Below, piece by piece: positions 20,739 to 31,405 of a stretch of DNA of 64,000 bases. The stretch is taken from assembly GCF_000526915.1 (NCBI RefSeq), contig NZ_JAGZ01000003.1, positions 62,001 through 126,000 of the forward strand, read 5' to 3'. The translations under genes and the position numbers were made by a program. The first letter of the stretch is position 1. Each line of letters begins with the position of its first letter. The notes below the pieces were generated by a model. The model did not search any database. It was not told the origin of the DNA and was given only the letters and a program-made list of their open reading frames with translations. This DNA comes from Mycobacterium genavense ATCC 51234 (GTDB taxonomy: Bacteria > Actinomycetota > Actinomycetes > Mycobacteriales > Mycobacteriaceae).

Positions 20739-20757
20739 GCCGGCGAGCGTCGCCGGC
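20739..20757. promoter_or_regulatory. GC-rich hairpin in the papA-mmpL gap
   Basis: Perfect 8-bp arms GCCGGCGA and TCGCCGGC close on a three-base GCG loop, in the 133-base gap between papA and mmpL. No T tract follows. It could reduce read-through into mmpL or stabilise the upstream RNA end. GC-rich genomes make such hairpins by chance fairly often, so confidence is low. Confidence 0.3.
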
Positions 20758-20795
20758 GGGCGCACCCGATTGCGCCGACCGGGGGCGAGGATGAC

Positions 20796-23795
20796 ATGCG
20801 ACGGCTAGCCGATTTTGTGGTGCGGTGGCCCTGGGCGGTCATCGGGCTGTGGATCGCGGTTGCGGTCGCGCTGCCGCTGACGTTTCCCTCCCTGGGCGAG
20901 ATGGCCGAAAAGCATCCACTGGCCATCCTGCCCAGCGACGCACCCTCGAGTGTCACCGCTAAAGAGATGACCAAGGCGTTCAACGAATCGGGCTCAGAAG
21001 ACCTGCTGCTGGTCGTCCTGACCGACGACAAGGGGTTGAGCCCCGCCGACGAAGCCACCTACCGCAAACTGGTGGACACGCTGCGCCACGACACCCGCGA
21101 CGTCGTGATGGTGCAGGATTTCATCAGCACACCGCCGCTGCGCTCCGTCGTGACCAGCAAGGATCACAAAGCGTGGGTGTTGCCGGTCGGCGTTGCGGGC
21201 GAGTTGGGCACCCCCCAGGCCTACGCCGCGTTCAACCGGGTCAGCGACATCATCCAGCACTCCGTCTCGGGAAGTCCCCTGTCGGTCAACATCACCGGGC
21301 CCGCGGCAACCGTCGCCGACCTCACCGTCGCCGGCAACAAGGAGCGGCTACCGATCGAGCTGGCGATCGCCGTTCTGGTGCTCATCGTGTTGCTGGTGAT
21401 TTACGGCAGCGCGGTCACCATGCTGCTGCCGCTGCTGACGATCGGGGCCTCGCTGGTAATCGCGCAGGCGGTGGTGGCAGCCTACTCACAATTGACCGGC
21501 TCGGGAGTCTCGAACCAGTCGATCGTATTTCTGAGCGCCATAATGGCCGGCGCCGGAACGGATTACGCGGTCTTCCTGATCAGTCGCTACCACGACTATT
21601 TGCGATCAGGTGCCGATTTCGACCAGGCGATCAAACGCGCGATGATGTCGATCGGAAAAGTGATCGGCGCGTCGGCCGCCACCGTCGGCATCACTTTCCT
21701 GCTGATCAGCTTCGCCCGGATGGGCGTGTTCAAAACGGTGGGGGCGTCGTCGGCGATCGGGGTCGGCGTGGCGTTTTTGGCCGCGGTGACGCTGCTGCCG
21801 GCGATTCTGGTGCTCGCCGGACCGCGCGGCTGGGTCAGACCGCGGCGCGAACTGACCGCCCGGTTCTGGCGGCGATCGGGTATCCGCATCGTGCGCCGCC
21901 CCAAAGCCAATCTGGTCGCCAGCGCGCTGGTGCTGATCATCCTGGCCAGCTGCGCCGGCTTGGTGCATTACAACTACGACGACCGCAAGGCGCTACGGTC
22001 CTCCGCGCCGAGCTCGATCGGCTACGCCGCGCTGGATCGTCACTTCCCGGTGAACCAGTCCGTTCCGGAGTACATCCTCATCCGGTCACCGCACGACCTT
22101 CGCACACCGAAGGCCCTGGCAGACCTGGAGCAGATGGCGGACCGAGTCAGCCAGCTACCGAATGTCGCTGCGGTCAGCGGCATTACGCGTCCCACCGGGA
22201 ATGTGCCCGAACAGTTCCGGGCCACCTATCAGGCGGGCGCCATCGGCACGCTGCTGGCCGGCGGGTCCACCATGATCAACGATCACACCAGTGACCTCAA
22301 CCGGCTGGCGGCCGGGGCGGGCACGATGGCCGACACCCTCGGCGACGTCCGAGGCCAGGTCGCCCAGCTCGCGGCCAGCCTGGAGGAACTGCAAACCGCC
22401 TTCTCCTCGGCGAAGAGCCAGTACACCGGCGACGCTTTGGTGAAGCAGGTCGACATCGCGGCCCAGCTCGTCGATCATGTCAACTCACTCAGCAACGCGA
22501 TGGGCAGGAATTTCTCGGCAGCCAAGAACGTGTTCGCGTGGATAGGTCCGGTGCTGACGGCGCTGCGGGGCAACCCGGTGTGCGATGCCGATCAGTCGTG
22601 CAGCTCCACCCGCGGGGCCTTCGAGCAGTTGGTGGGCTCGCGCGATCAGGCGGATCTCGACGCGATCAACGATTTGGCCCACCAACTGCAGGACTTCCAG
22701 GACAAGCGGGCGCTGAAAGCGTCGACGGACCGCGTCCGTGCCGCGTTGGGCAAGCTCACCAAGGTGATGCACTCGATGGGGATGGACAAACCCGGTGGCC
22801 TGCAAGCGAATTTGAACAGCATGCAAGACGGGGCGAACCGGCTGGCCGGGGGAAGCCGGCAGATAGCCGACGCCGTGGCCCAACTCGTCGACCAAGTCAA
22901 GCAGCTCGGCGCCGGGCTCGGCGAGTCCGCGACGTTTCTGTTGTCGCTGAAGCGGGATGCGGCGCAACCGGCGATGGCGGGGTTCAACATCCCGCCACAG
23001 CTGCTGCGGTTGGAGGAGTTCCAAAAGGCGGCCAAGGTATTCATCTCGCCGGACGGCCATTCGGTGCGGTATCTGGTTCAAACCAAACTGAACCCGTTCA
23101 GCACCGAAGCCATGGACCAGGTCAACGCGATCACCGCGGCGGCTCGAGGTGCACAACCGAATACCGCGCTGTCGGACGCCAAGATCTCGATGGCCGGCTA
23201 CACCGTCGGCCTGAAAGAGACCCGCGACTACTACCAGCACGACATCCAGTTCATCATCGCGGTAACCCTACTCGTCGTGCTGGTGACCTTGATCGCACTG
23301 CTGCGCGCGATCGTCGCGCCGCTGTATCTGGTTGCTTCCGTGGTCATTTCGTATTTGTCGGCGGTCGGCATCGGCGTACTGGTATTCCAATACCTGCTGG
23401 GCCAGCAATTGCATTGGAGCGTGCCCCCGCTGGCATTCGTGGTGCTGGTCGCGGTGGGAGCCGACTACAACATGCTGCTGGTGTCGCGGATGCGTGAGGA
23501 GTCCGAACACAGCATGCGCTACAGCATCATTCGCACCCTGAGTTCCACCGGCGGGGTGATCACCGCGGCGGGTCTGATCTTCGCTGCCTCGATGTGTGGT
23601 CTGTTGTTCTCCAGCATCGGCACCGTGGTCCAGGGTGGGTTCGTGATCGGCGTGGGGATTTTGCTGGACACCTTCTTGGTACGCACCATCACGGTTCCGG
23701 CCATCGCTGCGCTGGTCGGGCCAGCCAACTGGTGGCCGTCACGCATGGGTGCGCGGCGGTTTGCCCTCCGACGCGCCGAGCCACAACCCGTTTAG
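20796..23795 (+). CDS. mmpL10: MmpL10-type RND lipid transporter, TPP pathway
   Basis: 999 residues with the MmpL layout: an N-terminal membrane helix (residues about 10-35), a large periplasmic domain, a block of helices at about 190-350 ([19 protein letters not shown] is the MmpL TM4 signature), a second periplasmic domain with long coiled segments, and a final helix block ([22 protein letters not shown]10-like). The paired Asp-Tyr residues in these two helices form the proton relay of the family. In sulfolipid, acyltrehalose and TPP loci such a protein moves the partly acylated trehalose to the periplasm. The ATG is preceded by GAGGA. It follows papA and precedes the PE-type acyltransferase, a co-oriented set. 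Confidence 0.9.
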   Translation: MRRLADFVVRWPWAVIGLWIAVAVALPLTFPSLGEMAEKHPLAILPSDAPSSVTAKEMTKAFNESGSEDLLLVVLTDDKGLSPADEATYRKLVDTLRHDTRDVVMVQDFISTPPLRSVVTSKDHKAWVLPVGVAGELGTPQAYAAFNRVSDIIQHSVSGSPLSVNITGPAATVADLTVAGNKERLPIELAIAVLVLIVLLVIYGSAVTMLLPLLTIGASLVIAQAVVAAYSQLTGSGVSNQSIVFLSAIMAGAGTDYAVFLISRYHDYLRSGADFDQAIKRAMMSIGKVIGASAATVGITFLLISFARMGVFKTVGASSAIGVGVAFLAAVTLLPAILVLAGPRGWVRPRRELTARFWRRSGIRIVRRPKANLVASALVLIILASCAGLVHYNYDDRKALRSSAPSSIGYAALDRHFPVNQSVPEYILIRSPHDLRTPKALADLEQMADRVSQLPNVAAVSGITRPTGNVPEQFRATYQAGAIGTLLAGGSTMINDHTSDLNRLAAGAGTMADTLGDVRGQVAQLAASLEELQTAFSSAKSQYTGDALVKQVDIAAQLVDHVNSLSNAMGRNFSAAKNVFAWIGPVLTALRGNPVCDADQSCSSTRGAFEQLVGSRDQADLDAINDLAHQLQDFQDKRALKASTDRVRAALGKLTKVMHSMGMDKPGGLQANLNSMQDGANRLAGGSRQIADAVAQLVDQVKQLGAGLGESATFLLSLKRDAAQPAMAGFNIPPQLLRLEEFQKAAKVFISPDGHSVRYLVQTKLNPFSTEAMDQVNAITAAARGAQPNTALSDAKISMAGYTVGLKETRDYYQHDIQFIIAVTLLVVLVTLIALLRAIVAPLYLVASVVISYLSAVGIGVLVFQYLLGQQLHWSVPPLAFVVLVAVGADYNMLLVSRMREESEHSMRYSIIRTLSSTGGVITAAGLIFAASMCGLLFSSIGTVVQGGFVIGVGILLDTFLVRTITVPAIAALVGPANWWPSRMGARRFALRRAEPQPV

Positions 23796-23852
23796 GGCAC
23801 ACGCATGATTTATGTGAGACTACGAGACGAATCCGAGCGGTCAGGATCAACA

Positions 23853-24968
23853 ATGAAGAAGCTACTCGCTAGAGTTTCGGCGCTGGTAACCGTCGGCGCC
23901 ACAGGGTATTTCGGCGTCGGAACCGCGTCGGCCGATGACACGTCCATCGGTGGCTCGCCGACCCCTGGAGCGCCGGGTGACCAGACGGCGTTCGCACTCG
24001 GCGGCGCACACGTGCTGGGCATCCCCTACGACGAGTACATCCGCCAAGAAGGCGCGCAGTGGTTTCCCGGCCAGCAGCGTGAGATCGTCCGATACCCGGC
24101 GGGCCAGGTGCAGGGCCATGTGCTGGAACGGCTCTTCCCGGGTATCGGGCGGTTCGACGAATTCTTCCCCGGTCTGGGTCTGGACGGCCCCAGCGTCGGC
24201 GAGTCGGTCGCCGTGGGCGTTGACAACCTCGATGCGGCGATCCGCGCGGGTCGCCGCGGAACGGCGATCGGCTTGTCCGAGGGCGGGTTCGTGGTCGATG
24301 GCGAGCAGGCGCGGCTGGCGAACGACCCGACCGCTCCCCCGCCGGACCGGCTGAACTTCGCCACCTTCGGCGACCCGATCAGGCGACACGCCTTCGGTCA
24401 GAGCTTCCTGAGCGCCATGTTCCCCGTGGGCAGCACCGTTCCCGCGCTCGACTACACGATGCCACCGCCGTACGAAAGTCAGCACGACACCAACAGATTC
24501 GTGGCCGCGTACGACTCGATCGCGGACTTCCCCGACCGGCCGGACAACCTGTTCGCGCTCGCCAACACGCTGCTGGGCCTGGCCACCGGTCATACCGCCG
24601 TGGCGTTCACCAACCCGAGCATGGTGCCGCCGCAGAACATCCGAACCTTCGTCAACTCCCACGGCGCCAAGGACACCACGATCATGGTCCCGGAAAAGCA
24701 CCTGCCCCTTGTCATGCCGCTGAAGTACGTCGGGATCGACGAAGACACGCTGAACAAGCTCGACGCGATCCTGATCCCGCGGGTGAACGCGGGCTACTCG
24801 CGAAGCGACGACCCCGCGACCGCTCCGGTTCAGGTCGACCCCGTGCACGGCTTCGACCCCGCGGAAGTCACCGCACCGGCCAACCAGGCGACCTTCAGCG
24901 GCGGCGCGGATCCGCTGTCCCAGATCCTCGCGGGTGCCTCGTCCGTGTTGTCCCACGGCACCGGCTGA
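23853..24968 (+). CDS. pe: Secreted PE-PPE-domain (alpha/beta hydrolase) acyltransferase, TPP assembly
   Basis: 371 residues from the ATG at 23853, which has an AGGA six bases upstream and begins a Sec signal peptide ([15 protein letters not shown], ending TASADD). An earlier ATG at 23805 lacks a ribosome site. The mature part is a PE-PPE (Pfam) alpha/beta-hydrolase domain with nucleophile motif GLSEG (Ser142). Relatives are Chp1 (Rv3822, sulfolipid) and Chp2 (Rv1184c, polyacyltrehalose), which transesterify acyl chains between trehalose lipids outside the membrane, and the PE enzyme that finishes trehalose polyphleates. Same strand as mmpL and fadD, with short gaps. Note that it carries no true PE or PPE N-terminal domain despite the family name. 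Confidence 0.85.
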   Translation: MKKLLARVSALVTVGATGYFGVGTASADDTSIGGSPTPGAPGDQTAFALGGAHVLGIPYDEYIRQEGAQWFPGQQREIVRYPAGQVQGHVLERLFPGIGRFDEFFPGLGLDGPSVGESVAVGVDNLDAAIRAGRRGTAIGLSEGGFVVDGEQARLANDPTAPPPDRLNFATFGDPIRRHAFGQSFLSAMFPVGSTVPALDYTMPPPYESQHDTNRFVAAYDSIADFPDRPDNLFALANTLLGLATGHTAVAFTNPSMVPPQNIRTFVNSHGAKDTTIMVPEKHLPLVMPLKYVGIDEDTLNKLDAILIPRVNAGYSRSDDPATAPVQVDPVHGFDPAEVTAPANQATFSGGADPLSQILAGASSVLSHGTG

Positions 24969-24978
24969 CCGCGCGCCG

Positions 24979-26712
24979 ATGTCTGGATCGTCGATTCTCG
25001 CCATGCTGCACGGCCGGGCCAGCATGCGCCCGCATGAGGTCGCATACCGGTTCACCGATTACACGGGGAACTGGGAGGGTGTCTCCGAGAGTCTCACCTG
25101 GTCGCAGGTATCGCGCCGAACTCTCAACGTGGCACGCGATCTGGGGCCGCACGGGTCGATCGGCGACCGGGCGGTGATCTTGGCTCCCCAGGGCCTGGAC
25201 TACATTGCGGCCTTCTTGGGATCGATGCAGGCCGGGCTCATCGCGGTGCCGCTCCCGTTGCCGCATCGCGGCTCGAGCCAGGAACGGGTGGGTGCGGTCC
25301 TGGCCGACACGTCGCCCTCGGTTGTCCTCACCACCTCCGCTCACGTCGAAGATGTCGCCGAGTATGTCGACCAGGCACACCTGGACGACGTTCCGAAGGT
25401 CGTCGAAATCGATTCGATGAATCGCGACGTCGACGTCGAAACAGGCGCTCCGACAGACGATTTACCTGACATCGCGTACCTGCAGTACAGCTCGGGTTCG
25501 ACCCGCACGCCGACCGGGGTGAAGATCTCGCACCGAAACCTCGAAGTGAATTTCGAGCAGCTGATGCACAGCTTCTTCGCCGACTCGCGAACCGCGCTCC
25601 CACCGGAAACCTCGATCGTGTCGTGGCTGCCCTTCTACCACGACATGGGTTTGGTGCTGGGCGTCTGCGCCCCGATTCTCAGCGGTTATCGCGCCGAGCT
25701 GACCGGTCCGGTCGGATTTTTGGAGAGGCCGGCCCGGTGGATGCGGGCGCTGGCCGAAAATCCCCACAGCTGGTCGTCGGCGCCCAACTTCGCCTTCGAC
25801 CTGGCCGCGCGCAAAACCACCGACCAGGACCTGGCCGGGCTCGACCTCGGCGACGTGCTGGGCATCATCAGCGGTGCCGAGCGGGTCGAGCCGGCGACCC
25901 TGCGGCGCTTCGTAGATCGGTTCACGCACTTCAATTTTCGTGATCACATGATGCGTCCGTCCTACGGCATGGCCGAGGCCACGGTTTTCGTGGCGACCGG
26001 CACCTGGAGTGAGTCGTCGCCGGCGGCGTACTTCGATTCCGCGGCGCTCGGCGCGGGCCGCGTCCAGCGCTGTGCGGCCGGTAAGGGCACTGCGCTAGTC
26101 AAATACCGGCTGCCGCAATCCCCGACGGTGCGCATCGTCGACGGTGAGACGAATCGCGAATGCGCGCCGGACTCGGTCGGCGAGATCTGGGTGCATGGCG
26201 AGAATGTCGCCGACGGCTATTGGGGCAAGCCGCCGTCAGAGCAGCGCTGCTTCGGCGCCACGCTCGTCGACCCGTCGCCCGGTACACCAATGGGGCCGTG
26301 GTTGCGCACCGGCGACCTGGGTTTCGTGCACTCCGGTGAGTTGTTCATCGTCGGCCGCATCAAGGATCTGCTGATCATCCGCGGGCGCAATCACTATCCC
26401 GAGGACATCGAGGCGACGATCCAAGAGATCACGCGGGGCCGGGTCGCGGCGATTTCGGTTCCGGTGGACGGCACCGAGCAGTTGGTCGCCGTCGTCGAGC
26501 TCAAACAGCGCACCCACGAGGACGCCGCGCGGTGGCTCAGCGACGTCACGAGCAAGGTCACCTCGGCGGTCTCCAACGCGCACGGCCTGAATGTCGGGGA
26601 TCTCGTGCTGGTGCCGCCCGGATCGATTCCGACCACGACGAGCGGCAAGATCCGCCGCGCCGCCTGTGTCGACCAGTACCGGCAGGGCCAATTCGTCCGG
26701 CTGGGCGTCTGA
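24979..26712 (+). CDS. fadD23: Fatty acyl-AMP ligase (FadD23-like) feeding the Pks
   Basis: 577 residues of the mycobacterial FAAL family (MSGSSILAMLHGRASMRPHE start). Adenylation motifs are visible: SSGSTRTPTGVKISH at about 171-185, YGMAEATVFVATG in the middle, and GDLGFVHSGELFIVGRIKD with IIRGRNHYPEDIE near the C-terminus. FAALs activate a fatty acid as the acyl-adenylate and hand it to a polyketide synthase rather than to CoA. Here it should supply the C14-C18 starter to the bimodular Pks, which lacks a loading domain. It starts 10 bases after the pe stop. FadD23 in M. tuberculosis serves sulfolipid; the symbol here follows the TPP cluster usage and is inferred. Confidence 0.87.
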   Translation: MSGSSILAMLHGRASMRPHEVAYRFTDYTGNWEGVSESLTWSQVSRRTLNVARDLGPHGSIGDRAVILAPQGLDYIAAFLGSMQAGLIAVPLPLPHRGSSQERVGAVLADTSPSVVLTTSAHVEDVAEYVDQAHLDDVPKVVEIDSMNRDVDVETGAPTDDLPDIAYLQYSSGSTRTPTGVKISHRNLEVNFEQLMHSFFADSRTALPPETSIVSWLPFYHDMGLVLGVCAPILSGYRAELTGPVGFLERPARWMRALAENPHSWSSAPNFAFDLAARKTTDQDLAGLDLGDVLGIISGAERVEPATLRRFVDRFTHFNFRDHMMRPSYGMAEATVFVATGTWSESSPAAYFDSAALGAGRVQRCAAGKGTALVKYRLPQSPTVRIVDGETNRECAPDSVGEIWVHGENVADGYWGKPPSEQRCFGATLVDPSPGTPMGPWLRTGDLGFVHSGELFIVGRIKDLLIIRGRNHYPEDIEATIQEITRGRVAAISVPVDGTEQLVAVVELKQRTHEDAARWLSDVTSKVTSAVSNAHGLNVGDLVLVPPGSIPTTTSGKIRRAACVDQYRQGQFVRLGV

Positions 26713-26787
26713 GCCGCGACACCCGCGCACCGGGGCGAGGCATCCTTCGCATAATGGTTCCACCCCCGCAGCGGCAAAGGAGCCACG

Positions 26788-27844
26788 ATGAGCACAGCCA
26801 GCACAGACCGTCCGTTACGCGTCATCCAGTGGACGACCGGCAACATCGGGCGGCGGTCGCTGCACGCCATCATCGGGCGGCCCGACATGGAACTGGTCGG
26901 GGTGGACGCGCACGGAGCCGACAAGGTCGGTGTCGATGCCGCCGACCTGTCTGGCTGGCCCGAGCCGACCGGGGTGCGGGCCACCAACGACATCGACGCG
27001 TTGATCGCCCTGGGCGCCGACGCGTGTTGCTATAACCCGTTGTGGCCCAACATCGACGAGCTGGTGCGGCTGCTGGAATCCGGCGTCAACGTGTGCACCA
27101 GCGCGGCCTGGATCACCGGCGGCAAGCAGACGCCGGAGGATCGCAAGCGCATCGAAGACGGCTGCCGGAAAGGCAATTCGACGATCTTCGGCAGCGGCGC
27201 GCACCCCGGCATGACCAACATGGTGGGCATGGTGCTGTCCGCGTCCTGCGAGCGTGTCGACGAGATCCGGATCACCGAGTCAGTGGACCGCTCGACCTAC
27301 GAATCCGCGGAAACCTCAGACGGCGATGGGTTTCTCACAGGACCCCGACACACCGGGATTGGCGGAAAGCGTGCGGTCCGAAAGCGAGGTGTTCGCCGAA
27401 TCGGCGGCCATGATGGCCGACGCGATCGGCGCCAAGCTGGACAGGATGACCTTCGACGTCACGTTCACCGCGGCCACCGGCGACTCCGATCTGGGCTTCA
27501 TGAAGATCCCCGCGGGCACGGTCGCGGGCGTGTAGCTTCCACCGTGGCTGGGAAGGCGACCGCAACGTCGTCAGCGTCGGATTCAACTGGACGATGGGTA
27601 ACCACGTCGTCCCGCCCAAACCGCTGGAGCACGGCCACGTCATTCAGGTCTTCGGAATGCCCAACATGCCGACCGTGCTGCACTGCCTGCCGTCGAAGGA
27701 TTGGACGGAGCCCGGGTTCATGGGCCTCGGCATGATCTATACCGCGATGCCGGTCACCAACGCCGTCCCGCCGTGGTGGCCGCCGAGCCCGGGATCGTGA
27801 CCCTGGCCAATTTGCCGCCGGTCACCGGGCGTCTGGCACGCTAG
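26788..27844 (+). CDS. NAD(P)-dependent dihydrodipicolinate reductase-like protein, three frame breaks
   Basis: The N-terminus reads RVIQWTTGNIGRRSLHAII, a Rossmann nucleotide-binding motif of the mycobacterial DapB-like/amine dehydrogenase family, after an ideal AAAGGAG site. The protein continues in three further segments in different frames: GFSQDPDTPGLAESVRSESE from about 27320, FNWTMGNHVVPPKPLEHGHV from about 27535, and a C-terminal piece ending at the TAG at 27844. The breaks are near 27316 (extra base), 27530 and 27769 (one missing base each). Restored length is about 350 residues, normal for the family. Substrate unknown. Three independent indels in one otherwise intact gene look more like sequence error than decay. 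Confidence 0.75.
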
Positions 27845-27929
27845 CCATATGACTTTGGCCAGAGACAGCGCACCCCGGAGGAACGGTTCCGTCCTTTAAG
27901 GTTTAGAGTACTTAGCCGAGCGAAGGTTC

Positions 27930-27953
27930 CGCCGACAATTAGGGTTGTCGACG
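27930..27953. promoter_or_regulatory. Imperfect inverted repeat upstream of mmpS (operator candidate)
   Basis: CGCCGACAA and TTGTCGACG form a near-perfect (8 of 9) inverted repeat around TTAGGG, about 65 bases before the mmpS start. Spacing and symmetry fit a dimeric repressor site such as TetR or MarR. It is not an IdeR iron box (TTAGGTTAGGCTAACCTAA), the regulator of mmpS4/mmpS5-type genes in M. tuberculosis. Confidence 0.35.
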
Positions 27954-28016
27954 TGGTGGTGAGCTTTCCAAGGCAGGACGGCAGGCCCCGCAGCGGTGAG
28001 CGGAAGGGCGGTCAAG

Positions 28017-28472
28017 GTGAGCGGTTCGCCGAAGTCTGATGCCATATCCCAGGTGCTCAAGCGGGCGTGGATTCCGCTGCTGCTGACGGTGGTACTGGCA
28101 GTCTCGGCGTTGGTCGTCTCGCGGCTGCACAGGATCTTTGGCTCGGAAGACCTCAACGCCAATGCCGGCAAGGGAATCGAAATCGTGCAGTTCAATCCGA
28201 AGGTCGTCGTGTACGAAATCTCGGGCCCGCCGGGTGCCACCGCGAACATCAACTACTGGGACGAAAACGCCAACACGCACCAGATCAACAACGCCTCGCT
28301 ACCGTGGACGGTCACGATCTCGACCACGCTGCCCTCGGTGAGCGCCAACATCATGGCCCAAAGCGATAGCAGCCAGATCGGCTGCAAAATCACTGTGGAC
28401 GGCGTCGTCCGCGATCAGCAAAAGTCCGACGGCCAAAACGCCCAAACCTTCTGCTTGGTGAAATCCGCATGA
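28017..28472 (+). CDS. mmpS: MmpS-family membrane accessory protein
   Basis: 151 residues from GTG 28017 (in-frame GTG at 27996 also possible). One membrane helix (WIPLLLTVVLAVSALVV, residues about 18-36) anchors a periplasmic domain containing YEISGPPGATANINYWDEN and a late Cys pair, the standard MmpS pattern. MmpS proteins assist an MmpL partner in export of siderophores, drugs or lipids. The stop overlaps the start of the next gene by four bases (ATGA), so mmpS and mmpL are translationally coupled. Confidence 0.9.
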   Translation: MSGSPKSDAISQVLKRAWIPLLLTVVLAVSALVVSRLHRIFGSEDLNANAGKGIEIVQFNPKVVVYEISGPPGATANINYWDENANTHQINNASLPWTVTISTTLPSVSANIMAQSDSSQIGCKITVDGVVRDQQKSDGQNAQTFCLVKSA

Positions 28473-31405
28473 CCGACGTCAACAAAACCGACCGCGACCT
28501 GAGCACGCAGGACACCGGTCCGATTCGGACCAAGAGCCCCAGCATGGCCGATCGCGGCCACCGGCCCTACCTGCCCCACGCGATCCGCATCTTCGCGGTG
28601 CCGATCATCCTGATCTGGGTGGCCGTCACGGTCCTGGTCAACGTCATCGTTCCCACCCTGGAAGTCGTCGGCGAGGCACACTCGGCGCCGATGACGCCGC
28701 TGGATGCGCCGTCGATGAAGGCGATGATGCGGATGGGCCACAACTTCCGCGAATTCGACTCCAACAGCACCGTGATGATCGTGCTGGAAGGCCAACAGCC
28801 GCTCGGCCCCGATGCACACCAATACTACGACAAGCTGATTCGCCAACTCCGCCAGGATCCCAAGCACGTTCAGCACATTCAGGATTTCTGGGGCGACCGA
28901 CTGACGGCGGCGGGCGCCCAGAGCACCGACGCCAAAGGCGCCTACGTGCAGCTCAACCTCGCCGGTAACCAAGGCACCACGCTGGCCAATGAATCCGTCG
29001 ACGCCGTTCGCAAGGTGATCGACGAGAACAAGGCACCGCCCGGGGTGAAGGCCTACGTCACCGGACCCGCGGCACTGTCCGACGACATTCACATCATCGG
29101 TAACGCCAGCCTGGCCAAGATCACGCTGTTCACCCTGGGTGCCATCGCGATCATGTTGCTGCTGGTCTACCGGTCCTTCGTCACCACGCTGGTCCAGCTG
29201 TTCATGACCTTTGTGGCGCTGGCCTGTGCACGCGGGGTGGTCGCGGTCCTGGGCTACCACAACGCATTCGGGCTCACCACGTTCGCCGCCAACATCCTCA
29301 CCATGCTGGCGATCGCGGCGGGAACGGACTACAGCATCTTTCTCGTCGGCCGCTATCAGGAGGCCTTGCGGGCCGGCGAGGATCGAGAAACGGCGTACTA
29401 CACCACATTCAAGGGGGTTGCCCCGGTCGTCTTGGGCTCGGGCCTGACGATTGCCGGCGCAACCTACTGCCTGAGCTTTTCGCGGCTGCCCTGGTTCAAC
29501 ACCATGGGCGCCCCCGTGGCGATCGGCATGCTGGTGGTGGTCGCGGCCGGCCTGACCCTGGGCCCCGCCGTGATCTTCGTCGGCTGTCGCTTCCACCTGT
29601 TCGAGACCAAGCGGGTGGCCAAGCAGGGGCGGCTATGGCGACGGGTGGGAACCGCCGTAGTGCGTTGGCCCGCACCGGTTCTCGCCGTGTCCGCCGCGGT
29701 CGTGCTGGTCGGCATGGTTGCCCTGCCGAGTTATGTGACCAGCTACAACGATCGGCACTACCTGCCGTTGTCGGCCCCGTCCAACCAAGGACAAGAGGCG
29801 GCGAACCGGCACTTCTCCGAGGCGCGCGTGAATCCGGACCTGCTGATGGTCGAATCCGACCATGACATGCGAAACACCGCCGACATGCTGGTGTTGGACC
29901 GGGTGGCCAAAAACGAGATGCGCACGCTCGGCATCGCCATGGTCCAGGACATCACCCGGCCACTGGGCATTCCGATCCAGCACAGTTCGATACCGTTTCA
30001 GAACAGCGTCCAGAGTCAGATCACGATGCAGAACATGGGCTTCCTCAAGGAGCGCATGAACGACATCCTCAAGATGGCCGATGATCTGCAGACCCAGATC
30101 GACACCACGCAGCGCCAATACGAGGTGTCGATGGATCTGGCCAACGCGGCCGAGGACAGCGCTAACACCACGGCGGTGACGTCGGAGATCACCGACAACC
30201 TGCGCAACCACATCGCGGATTTCGACGACACCTTCCGGCCGGTGCGCACCTACTTCTATTGGGAGAAGCACTGTTTCGACATTCCGTTGTGCTACGGGCT
30301 GCGATCCCTGTTCGACACGCTGGACGGCTTCGACCAACTCGCCGAGCAGTTCCACTACCTCACCACCGACATCAAGCACACCGCCAAAGCGTCACGCGAC
30401 CTGACTGCGCTGTTCCCCACGTTGATCACCACGCTGAAGACCACCAGGGGCATCACGCTGACGCTGTACCAGACGTTCAGGGCGATGATCAACCAGATGG
30501 AGGCGATGAGCAACACCGCCATCGTGATGGGGCAAAGCTTCGACCAGTCGAAGAACGACGACTTCTTCTACCTGCCTCCCGAAGCGTTCGACAACCCGGA
30601 TTTCCAGACGGGTCTACGCATGTTCCTGTCGCAGGACGGTAAGTCGGCCCGGTTCTTCATCACCCATCAGGACGATCCGATGACGCCGGCAGGCATTTCA
30701 CGGGTGGACGCCGAACGCACCGCGGCGCAAGAGGCGTTGAAGCAATCGTCGCTGTCGGATGCCCGGGTATATCTGGGCGGAGCCGCCGCGACCTTCCGGG
30801 ACATGGCCGACGGCGAGAAGTACGACCTGATGATCGCGGTGGTATCGGCGCTGACGCTGATCTTCATGATCATGCTGCTGCTGACCCGCAGCGTGGTGGC
30901 CGCGCTGGTGATCGTCGGCACCGCGGCCAGTTCCATCGCCGCATCGTTCGGGCTGTCGGTGCTGATCTGGCAGGATCTGTTGGGCATCAAGATCCACTGG
31001 ATCGTGATGGCGCTGTCGGTGATCATCCTGCTGGCGGTCGGATCCGACTACAACCTGCTGCTGGTATCGCGGTTCAAGGAAGAGATCCACGGCGGGCTCA
31101 AGACCGGAATCATCCGTTCGATGGCCGGCACCGGCGGGGTGGTGACGGCCGCGGGCCTGGTGTTCGCGTTCACGATGGCGGCCATGCTCGGAAGCGAACT
31201 GCGAGTGCTGGGACAGTTCGGGTCGACCGTCTGCATCGGTCTGCTGCTCGACACGCTGATCGTGCGCACGCTGTTGATGCCGTCGATCGCGACACTGCTC
31301 GGGCGCTGGTTCTGGTGGCCGCAGGTCGTACATCCGCGCGGTGACTACGGCCTGCCGCCGGCGCCCAAGGCCGCGGCACCGGCCGCGTCAGCTGCCCGGA
31401 GCTAA
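28469..31405 (+). CDS. mmpL: MmpL-family RND transporter partnered with MmpS
   Basis: 978 residues of the MmpL4/MmpL5 type: a first helix at about 35-60, a TM4 motif AAGTDYSIFLVGRYQEALR, and a TM10 motif GSDYNLLLVSRFKEEIHGG, each with the conserved Asp-Tyr pair. MmpL proteins with a coupled mmpS export siderophores, glycopeptidolipid-like lipids or drugs. The substrate cannot be read from sequence. Its closeness to the TPP locus does not prove a shared lipid, since that pathway already has its own MmpL. The last 18 bases overlap the 3' end of degV on the other strand. Confidence 0.92.
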   Translation: MTDVNKTDRDLSTQDTGPIRTKSPSMADRGHRPYLPHAIRIFAVPIILIWVAVTVLVNVIVPTLEVVGEAHSAPMTPLDAPSMKAMMRMGHNFREFDSNSTVMIVLEGQQPLGPDAHQYYDKLIRQLRQDPKHVQHIQDFWGDRLTAAGAQSTDAKGAYVQLNLAGNQGTTLANESVDAVRKVIDENKAPPGVKAYVTGPAALSDDIHIIGNASLAKITLFTLGAIAIMLLLVYRSFVTTLVQLFMTFVALACARGVVAVLGYHNAFGLTTFAANILTMLAIAAGTDYSIFLVGRYQEALRAGEDRETAYYTTFKGVAPVVLGSGLTIAGATYCLSFSRLPWFNTMGAPVAIGMLVVVAAGLTLGPAVIFVGCRFHLFETKRVAKQGRLWRRVGTAVVRWPAPVLAVSAAVVLVGMVALPSYVTSYNDRHYLPLSAPSNQGQEAANRHFSEARVNPDLLMVESDHDMRNTADMLVLDRVAKNEMRTLGIAMVQDITRPLGIPIQHSSIPFQNSVQSQITMQNMGFLKERMNDILKMADDLQTQIDTTQRQYEVSMDLANAAEDSANTTAVTSEITDNLRNHIADFDDTFRPVRTYFYWEKHCFDIPLCYGLRSLFDTLDGFDQLAEQFHYLTTDIKHTAKASRDLTALFPTLITTLKTTRGITLTLYQTFRAMINQMEAMSNTAIVMGQSFDQSKNDDFFYLPPEAFDNPDFQTGLRMFLSQDGKSARFFITHQDDPMTPAGISRVDAERTAAQEALKQSSLSDARVYLGGAAATFRDMADGEKYDLMIAVVSALTLIFMIMLLLTRSVVAALVIVGTAASSIAASFGLSVLIWQDLLGIKIHWIVMALSVIILLAVGSDYNLLLVSRFKEEIHGGLKTGIIRSMAGTGGVVTAAGLVFAFTMAAMLGSELRVLGQFGSTVCIGLLLDTLIVRTLLMPSIATLLGRWFWWPQVVHPRGDYGLPPAPKAAAPAASAARS

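Noticed and set aside
27845..28016. IdeR iron box before mmpS
   Set aside because: The TTAGGG and TTAG words here do not form the 19-base IdeR palindrome.
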